The position numbers and the translations under genes were made by a program. A stretch of DNA of 64,000 nt from Otis tarda (taxonomy: Eukaryota > Chordata > Aves > Otidiformes > Otididae): contig JAPMTP010000095.1 in assembly GCA_026413225.1 (NCBI GenBank), positions 1-64,000 of the forward strand. The letters run 5' to 3'. The notes under the pieces are model-generated. The model was not told where the DNA came from. It was given only the letters and a program-made list of their open reading frames with translations, and ran no database searches. This document shows positions 56,421 to 64,000 of this stretch, piece after piece. How positions within the stretch are numbered: the stretch's first letter is position 1; each line of letters opens with the position of its first letter.

Positions 56421-57252
56421 GCAGCGTGGCCCTGCCGCCCCGTCCCGTGCAAGCCTTCCCCCGGCTGCAGCGCGCTTCCTCGCTCTCGCTCCCCTCCTCT
56501 CCGATTTGCCGTGCGCATCCGTCCCTCTGCCTCTCCCCGGGAAGCTCCCAAAGGGGAACATCACCCCCGCAGGGACCAAAAGCCCTCCCGGGCCCTGCTG
56601 TACCCGGCACAGCCGCATCGGCGCGTCGAGGCGCAACCTGCGCGTCTCGCTGCCGCGTCCAGGGCCGGGGTGCCAGCCTCCGGGAAGAAGCGGGAGAACA
56701 GGGGGGCTCCTCGCCCTGGGGAGGGCACGCTGGCACCCCAACAGCCCCCCAGCCTCGGGCTTCGGGCCTCGCCGCGCCCAGCTCGGCCCTGCAGGGACTT
56801 TCCCGGCCGGAGCGAGGGGCTGCAGCAGACCGCGGCCGTGCCTTCGCCGGCGGGAGCTGCCCGCACAAAGCGCCCGACGGGCTCTGCGGGGACGCTCCGG
56901 GTCACCCCGCTCGCCCCCGGCTACTCACGCGCATCCCGGCGTGACCGTGGCCGAAGCCACCCCGCTTTCGCTCTCCCGCCCAGAAATTTCCAGGGCTCGA
57001 TGCTTGCCCGGGGCCGGGCTGCCGGAGTCACGCTCCGCCGTGCGCGGCGGCGCGCAGCGCGGTCGGGTGCCTGGGACACGCCGCAGCCCCGGGGGCTGCA
57101 CCGCGGGCAGAAAAATGGGGGCGCCCTCGGCGCAGCGGCAACGCGGGGGTCCCTTGCCATCTCCACCGGCCCCAGCGCAAGGGGCCAGGGTCCCCCGTCC
57201 CCCGAGATGGGCGGGGGGTCCGTTCTGCGGGGGTGCAGAGGGGACCCTGCTG
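56421..57252. other. CpG-rich host segment (block 2)
   Basis: Duplicate of 23,854-24,685, with no supported exon. Confidence 0.5.
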
Positions 57253-57980
57253 TAAGGGGCTGGGGGACGGCATCCCCTGCAAGGTGCCCGGGAGGGGGAA
57301 AATCCCGGGGATCCCTCCCGCAAGGAGAGCGGGTGGGGGGTGTCCCAGCCATCCCTCTGCAAAAGGCTGGGGTGGTGGGGAAGCCTCCTGCAAGGAGCTG
57401 GGGGGGATGTTAGGGGGTCCCCCTGCACGGAATGGCGGGGGGGGTGGGGCCCTGTAAGGAGCCTGGGGGGGATCCCTCCTGCAAAGATTTAGGGGGTCCC
57501 CCTTGCAAGGAGCTGGAGAGATCCCGGGGGTCCTTCCTACAAAGAATGGGGGGTGCCTCCTGCTAGACATAGGGGGTCCCTCCTGCAAGGAGCCTCGGGG
57601 GGATCTGGGGGTCCTTCTGTAAAATATGGGGGAGTCTCTCCTGCAAGGAGCTAGGGGGTCCTGCAGGTCCTTTCTGCAAGGAGTAGGGGGATTCTTCCTG
57701 CTAGGAATGCGGGGGAGGACCTCCTGCAAGGAGCTGGGGAAGTGCTGGGGGTCCTTCCTGCAAAAAATGAGGGGGTCCCTCCTGCAAGGAGCTGTGGGGG
57801 ATCCTCCAGGTCGTTCCTGCAAGGAATGAGGGGGGATCTCTCCTGCAAGGAACTGGGGAGGACCTCGGGGTCGTCCTGCAAGAAACAGCGGGGTCCCTTC
57901 AGCGAGGAGCTGGAGGGGTCCTGGGGGTTCCTCCTGCAAAAAGTGCGGGGTCTTTTCTACAAGAAGCCTGGGGGTCCTTC
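57253..57980. repeat. G-rich minisatellite (block 2)
   Basis: Duplicate of 24,686-25,411 with small unit differences. Confidence 0.85.
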
Positions 57981-58736
57981 TGTTACAAGTATTACGAGTT
58001 AAAGCGAGCTGATTATTAGTTTGCTGCTGCACTCCTCCTATCTCGATCTGGGTATCGAGGACTTTAATCAGTAGAATTATAATCAATCCTATTATCAACC
58101 AATGATTGATAATAGCAAAATACTTAATCAGTACGACTCCGGAATATCAATATGGGGTGATTCTTGCTAACTCTAGAACTCTAGTCACATGGGTTAAATT
58201 TTATATGAAATATCCTTAGAGGGAATGGGGAGTCTTAGAACTGTTACACCACCTCGTTTATTGGAAGTTAGCCTAACGTGTCTGGGGTAGTTAGGAGAGT
58301 GGCAGAACCAGGCACCAACTGTGCAGCTTGGGCCTTGAGCCATCACTTTCAAGCCAGAAGATTCAAGGGCAGGGCGACCTTGTTCTCAAGACTATCTAAG
58401 GAAGATTTAAGGGGGAGTTCGACCAGCGAATTCGAGGAGGGGGCGCTCTGACGACCCCCAAGACCACCAGAAGACCCTCGACTCAAAAGACTGAGCATGC
58501 GCAAGTGGGTGGGGAAATATTATAATGATTTATCAGAAATTTAATGTTTATGTATAACATTTCTCGTAAATCTAGTGAATATGTATCTCGAATGTGTATT
58601 TAACTGCGCTGTTGGATCAGACAGGTGCGCACGCTGGGTGGAGCGATCCCCTGTGTGCCCAGCGCTGCAACAAAGAAGTGCCTGCTTCTGAACTTCACAT
58701 TGCTGTTAAGGAGTTTTATTCCGGATTTCGGTAACA
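57981..58736 (+). repeat. ERV B 5' LTR (block 2)
   Basis: 756 bp, the same TGTTAC/GTAACA ends as block 1. Confidence 0.85.
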
Positions 58737-59999
58737 GTTTTGGCGACCCAGGTGGGACCTTGCGAGTGAGACTGGATGAGATCGAGTGTCGATGGAACTC
58801 TGGCCGGCACCGAGGCATTCTCGGGGAGACCCATCGCTTTCGACTCACAAAGCTCCTCGCAACGTTCCCTGGAGAAAAGGGTAAGGCTCTTCTTCTTTGA
58901 AATCTGTCTGCTCTGGATAGCCTGCCCGTAAGGCGCGGCGAAAGCTTCGCAGGGTTGGGGCTCAGGGGGTACCTGTTTGGTTTGGGAGCCTAGGCCTCTG
59001 CCTGCAAGTCATAAGCGAAAGCTATTGCTGGGTTGGACATCTGTGTATTTGGGACCATTGTCATTTGCATTTGTTTGGTTTGTGTATTTGGACAACTGTC
59101 ATTTGCATTTATCTGGTATTTGGCATTTGGTCTAAACTGTTTAAGAGTAAGAGTATGGGAAGTATTGGTAAGATTTGTACATAGCTTGGAAAGGGGCCCC
59201 AGGGTGTTTTAGAAGTGATTTCCAAGCTGGTAATTGTTGCTTCAACGCATTTGGGGTTTTAAACTTTTCTTGGTGACGGGATTGACTTTGTCTGTAGAAC
59301 AGTGTTATTGTCTTTTTGGTACCAAAAACTCTTTTGTAAAGTATGGGAAAACACGTACCTTCTATGTCTACCTCAATGGGAGGGGAAATATGAATGAAGT
59401 CTCCACTGGGATGTGTTCTTAAACATTGGGAGGATATAAGGGGAGACCCAATGACTAGGAAAAAAAAATTGATACAATATTTTACAGTTGATGTTATCTT
59501 GTAGAAGGGAAGGAAAGTGAGATGTGGTCCCCTATGTTGATTTGTTCTTTACTTTGAGAAATCAAGGATCTGATGGTTTTGGAATAAAAAAAAAAAAAAA
59601 GGAAAAAGGTTGAAAAGATCTTGTTTGGCTTGTAGTGTAGAAAGTGGTGTTTAAAATGTGGAACTGAAGAGGAAGACAGAATTCATGTGTTAAATTTCTG
59701 TGTTATCTTTATGTGTTGTCTGTAAGTGTTGATGCAGGTTTAACAAATGAAACAGTAGAAAAAGGGGGCAGAACACCGAAGCCCTGGTGGGAGCTGTAGA
59801 GTGGGACAGTTGAATGATGAGGGATTCAGTCCTGTCGCAGGGAGAACTGGAAGCCGACAAGACCAGACAGAACAAGGAGCGGCTCAAGCCCTGCCCCCCA
59901 CTTGGACAAGCAGTAGGGGAACAAACCAGGGATGAGGTCGGGGTGTGGTAGAGGAATGGATAAAATAACCGCAATAGGAGTGAGATTGGGAAAATCAGT

Positions 60000-60386
60000 G
60001 TGCAAAGCGTGAAGAATGGTGGCATTGGAAAAATGAATGTCCTTATTCTGAAAAAGAAACAAAAACCTGGCAGCAGAGCAGATGCCTTTGTCAGAGGTGC
60101 AAAGAGAACTGGGGGAGAATTCCCCAGCAGAACCCCTGGTTACAATCCAGCTGGGGACCCAAACCATGGGATTTTTTTGGTTGATAGTGGAGCTATCTAT
60201 TCAGTTTTAAGTACTTGTAGAAGAAAATTGAGTAAAAAGCATGTAGACCAAATTGGTGCCACAGGGAAAGCTGAAAAGAAATTTTTCTTTCAATCCTTAA
60301 CTTTAAGGTGGGTAAACAATGGGGAATTGGCCAATTTTTCTATATACCAGAGTGTCCTGTTGCCTTATTGGGGAGAGATTTATTGA
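60000..60386 (+). pseudogene. ERV B protease remnant (block 2)
   Basis: Same FLVDSGAIYSVL signature as block 1; decayed. Confidence 0.65.
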
Positions 60387-60699
60387 GCAAATTGAAAGCA
60401 CAAATTAGTTTTTAAAACTGTGAAATTCAATTGAATATACCCTAATCAAAAGCCAGAGAGGCAAGAATTTTTATGTTACAGACAACTTCAGAGCCATGTG
60501 AAATCCCTCAAGAAGTGGACAATGCAGTAACTCCTTTGGTGTGGGCTGGCGAAGTTCCCGGACATTCAAAAGCAGCAGAACCGGTAAAGATTTTTCTAAA
60601 GGAAAGTACCAAACGGCTAAGACAAAAGCAGTACCCTTTAAAATTAGAAGCTGGAAGAGGCCTTGAGAAAATAATTGAATTTTTTTTTTTAAATATTGA

Positions 60700-62022
60700 C
60701 TGTTAGTCAAATGTGAATCAGTATTCAATACTCCCATTTTACCTGTGAAGAAGCCAGAAAGTGAAGAATATAGGTTAGTACAAGATTTTAATAGCAATAA
60801 ATTTAATAGTTCAAGATATTCACCCCTTAGTGGCAAACCCGTATACCTTGTTGAGAGCTTTAAAAGAAAATCACAAGTGGTTCACAGTACTGGACTTATA
60901 GAATGCCTTTTTCTGTATTTCCCTTGATAAAAACAGTCAGGCATATTTTGCCTTTGAACTGGAAAATCCCACAACTGGGCAGAAGACTCAGCTCACCTGG
61001 GTAGTGCTACCTCAAGGATTTAAAAATAGCCCAACGATCTTTGGAAATCAATTGGCTAAGGAATTAGAAACACGCAAAATAATTTATCCTGAAAGACTGG
61101 TGTTGCAATATGTAGATGACATTTTAGTAGCCACAGAGAAGAATATTTCAACTTGACTACTAACCTGCTAAATTTCTTGGGCCAAAGTGCTAACAGATTT
61201 TCCAAGAAGCAAGCGCTGATTGGAAAAGAGACTGTCATGTATTTGGGATTTGAAGTTACACAGGGACAAAGACGACTTGGAAATGAGAGAAAAGAGGCAA
61301 TTGGCCAAATGCCGGAGCCAAAAGGAGCTAAGGAGCTGCGAACATTTCTGGGAATGGCTGGCTGGTGTCACCTGTGGATTAAAGGAATCAAAGGAGGGAC
61401 CCCTTGTGTGGGGACCTGAAGTTCGAAAGGCATTCCAGAATGTGAAGGCAGCTCTGATGTCCACTCCTGCTCTAGGGTTGCCTGATTTAACCAAACCCTT
61501 TGAACTGTTTGTTCATGAAAGACAACACTCGGCTCTCAGCAAAATCCTTTCTCAGAAAAATGGAGCATGAAGAAGACCGGTTGGTTATTTCTCCACACAA
61601 TTGGACAATGTTAGCCAAGGATGACCAGGTTGTCTATGAGCTGTAGCAGCAACTGTCCTTCTGATTTAAGAAGCTCGTAAGCTGACAACGGGACAGCCAA
61701 GAACAGTTTATGTACCGCATATGGTACTTTCTGTTCTGGAACAGAGAGGAGGACACTGGTTATCCCCAAGCAGGACGCTCAAACATCAAATTGTCCTGTT
61801 GGAACAAGATGATGTCAAATTGAAAACAACTACAACAATAAATCCTGCCATCTTTTTAAGTTCAACAGAACAGGAAGTTCTAAGTCACGACTGTCTACAG
61901 ACCATCAAACAAGTTTATTCCAGCAGAAGTAACAGAAGAGTGAACATATTCCTGACCCAGAATTCGAGATACGTACTGATGGAAGCAGCTTCGTGAGAAA
62001 CGGAAGAAGATTGGCTGGATAT
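60700..62022 (+). pseudogene. ERV B RT/RNase H remnant (block 2)
   Basis: RT pieces with YVDD and the connection segment, then RNase H pieces as far as TDGSSF, then the break. Stops and frame changes throughout. Confidence 0.7.
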
Positions 62023-64000
62023 GGTCCTGCCGAGCACCAGAGCAGGCCTGGGAATAGCGGGAATCCTGTGCTTGCAGGACATTTGTAGATTGGCCATGTA
62101 TGTTTGGAGGGAAGCGGCGTGGTTTTGCGTGTGTGCGTCTGAGCTGGTGTGCTGGTGACTTTCAGCCCGGCCGCTCCTGCTGTCTGTGTGCCTGGGAGTT
62201 TGGCCGAAGGCTGAATTTGTGCTCCGCCTCCTACATCTTTCAGCCGGAGGATGTGGGAATTTGTCAACCGTGGGAGCGGGGACTGGGCCAAGAAGCGATC
62301 TTGGGGTTTGCTGTTAAGAGAAATGCAAGGGTTAGGCTTGTTTCCAGCAGGCCTGGGGTGCCTAATCAAAGGATTATAGGGGTGTCAGGTATGGCACGGC
62401 AGGGCGGGCGAGGGAGAACCTAACCCCTCCCTCTTCCCAGGCTTAACTTCAGCTAAAATATCTCTACCTCCTTACCCACCCCGAGCAGCACAGGGGCGAA
62501 TGGCAGTGGGGGTTACGGTCAGTTCATCACTTGTCGCTTTACCCTGCTCCTTCCTCATCTGGGGGGAGAACTCCTCACGTTCCTCCCCTGCCCCGAGGTG
62601 GGGTCCTTCCCGGGCTGCAGGGGGACAGGCTGCCTCAGCATGGGCTGCAGGGGAATCTCTGCCATTACCCCTTCCCCTCCTTCTCCACTGCCTGAGACTC
62701 TTCACATCTCATCTCCTCTCCACTTCTCGCAGCCGGGCCGGGCCGAGTCGGGCCCAGTCGGCCGCCCGGCGGGAGGCCAGAGGGTGAGGCCTGCAAGGCC
62801 CACAAGGCTTGCGCCTCCCCCTCTCTGCCCCTTGCCTCTGCATTGCGTGTGGCGGAACACTGGCACTGGTTGCCGGGGAGGCGGTGGATTCCGCATCCGT
62901 GTAAACATTCCGTGCCAGGCGGGACCGGGCTCAGAGCGGCTGATCCGATTGGAGTGGCCCGGGTCGTCGCTGGCAACCTAGAACCGCAACGGAACCTCTG
63001 CGTTGCCATGGTTCTGTTCCGCGGCCCGGCTGTGTCAGTTGGTGTCGAGCAGAGCTGCTGTTGGCACTCAACTTTCTCGTGCTGCTGGGCCAGTGGCCAG
63101 GCAAAAGGAGAAGCGAAAAAACAAAACGCCAAAACAAACCCCAGCGAGAGGAGCACCGAGGAGGGCATCAGCGAGGGCTGACGCGGCTGGGATTTCCGAG
63201 GCTACAGCGAGGCGGCAGCCACGCTGCCGGCCGGGGCAGAGCCGCCCTTGGAGCGACGCTGTACCATCTCTAGCACGTGAGTTGGTCAGCACGTTTGTGG
63301 CTGGGTTGCTGTGCGTCGGTCGGGGGATTTACTAAACGGTAGTAGTTGTTCTTTGTAACGTAAGCCTTGCGGGTGAAGGGGCTGGGGCAGCTGATGTAGG
63401 AGACAATGAAGGTGGCTCGTCGCTGCCGTCCGGGGATGCTCTGCTTATCGGGAGGGTAGCAGAGAGTGTCCGAATTACGCGTGTGACAGGCCCGGCGTAG
63501 GGGGTGGTGATTGCCGTGGCAAGGCAGGAGTGCGGTGAGAGGCTTTGGGTCGGCTCGCTGCACGGGAGAAGTGACAGGGTGGGGCCACCTGCGTGGGAGC
63601 CAGGAGAGGCGTGAAAGGAGGGCTTTCGGATAGTGCCGATGACGTGCAGAAACAGGGCAGTCGAATGGAGAGAGAGGGAAGAGCTGGCAAAGCATCAAAA
63701 CTCAAGGATTTTTTTTTAATTTTGCAAAAGATGGGGGAGTCTGGTTTTAAGTCCGATCCTTGGGGAACGGAAAGGGGAGAGGACTCAAAATGCGCCTCCG
63801 CTGAGGTCTGTGCCTGGGGTTTGTAGGACATAACGCACGCGGCCCAAGGGCTAAGGAGGTGCCTGAAGTCTTGCTGCTATTGGGGTCTTTTTTCCCCTCA
63901 CAGGTGTCCTGTATCCCCGCACGGAACAGGCAGCTCTAGGTGGCTTCAAAGGCCGAACTCTCAAAGTTTGTGCCTCATCCGCCCCTCTCCTCGCTGTGGG
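62023..64000 (+). pseudogene. FHAD1: FHAD1 copy 3: inverted 5' end without FHA exons
   Basis: Reverse complement of about 15,020-16,997. It contains the 5' flank, promoter half sites (CGTTGCCATGG at about 63,001), noncoding exon 1 with donor after 63,276, the same 1,063-bp FHA deletion scar as copy 1 (near 63,385), and the start of exon 4 from 63,904. Exon 4 has a TAG at 63,937-63,939 where copy 1 has CAG. It continues beyond the window. Confidence 0.88.

Larger units (their letters stand above)
57981..62022 (+). mobile_element. ERV B provirus remnant (block 2), cut by the inversion
   Basis: LTR 57,981-58,736, PBS 58,741, protease frame 60,000-60,386, YVDD at 61,109-61,120. No CR1. Ends inside RNase H at 62,022, where inverted FHAD1 sequence begins. 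Confidence 0.82.

Overview
The window is vertebrate DNA, almost certainly from a bird. Three things support this: minus-strand CR1 LINE tails ending in the ATTCTATGAT repeat (2,379-2,574; 36,338-36,533; 29,211-30,128), an avian-type ERVL integrase and LTR, and the neighbouring order FHAD1 then EFHD2 that I know from vertebrates. There are no bacterial-style genes. Most long open frames on the + strand are antisense to exons or lie in GC-rich repeats.

The host gene is FHAD1 (forkhead-associated phosphopeptide-binding domain protein 1), a long coiled-coil protein with an N-terminal FHA domain, lying on the minus strand. It occurs here as an amplified, rearranged array. Copy 1 (about 1-16,020) is followed head-to-tail by the 3' end of another unit (18,670-20,494). 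Copy 2 (33,223-48,570) is again followed by a 3' end of another unit (51,242-53,065). Copy 3 (62,023-64,000) is the 5' end in inverted orientation. I traced the exons by splice sites, phase and similarity to mammalian FHAD1. Copy 2 gives a complete, phase-consistent chain of 23 coding exons, about 871 codons, with an intact FHA domain. It has lost three coiled-coil exons (426 nt, a multiple of 3) in a 2.66 kb deletion. Copy 1 keeps those three exons but has lost 1,063 bp carrying the start codon and both FHA exons. Copy 3 shares the FHA deletion and also has a stop codon. No copy in the window is whole.

Between the FHAD1 bodies lie layered retroelements, present twice (20,495-31,260 and 53,066-62,022). 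In order they are: a minus-strand ERVL 3' half (integrase plus LTR); the transmembrane-env end and LTR of a second retrovirus (ERV A); a CpG-rich host stretch; a G-rich minisatellite; and a third retrovirus (ERV B) with a 756 bp 5' LTR, PBS, and decayed protease, reverse transcriptase, RNase H and integrase. A 5'-truncated CR1 sits inside ERV B of the first block only. Between the first retroelement block and copy 2 is one GC-rich exon (31,719-31,988, minus) that looks like exon 1 of EFHD2.

The two large blocks are nearly identical (often one difference per 50-150 bases by eye), so the ERVs predate the last duplication and the CR1 follows it. The most notable result is the pair of complementary losses: one copy has the FHA head without part of the coil, and the other has the full coil without the head. 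Both leave open, correctly phased exons. All exon calls are inferred from sequence and family knowledge; no expression data are available.
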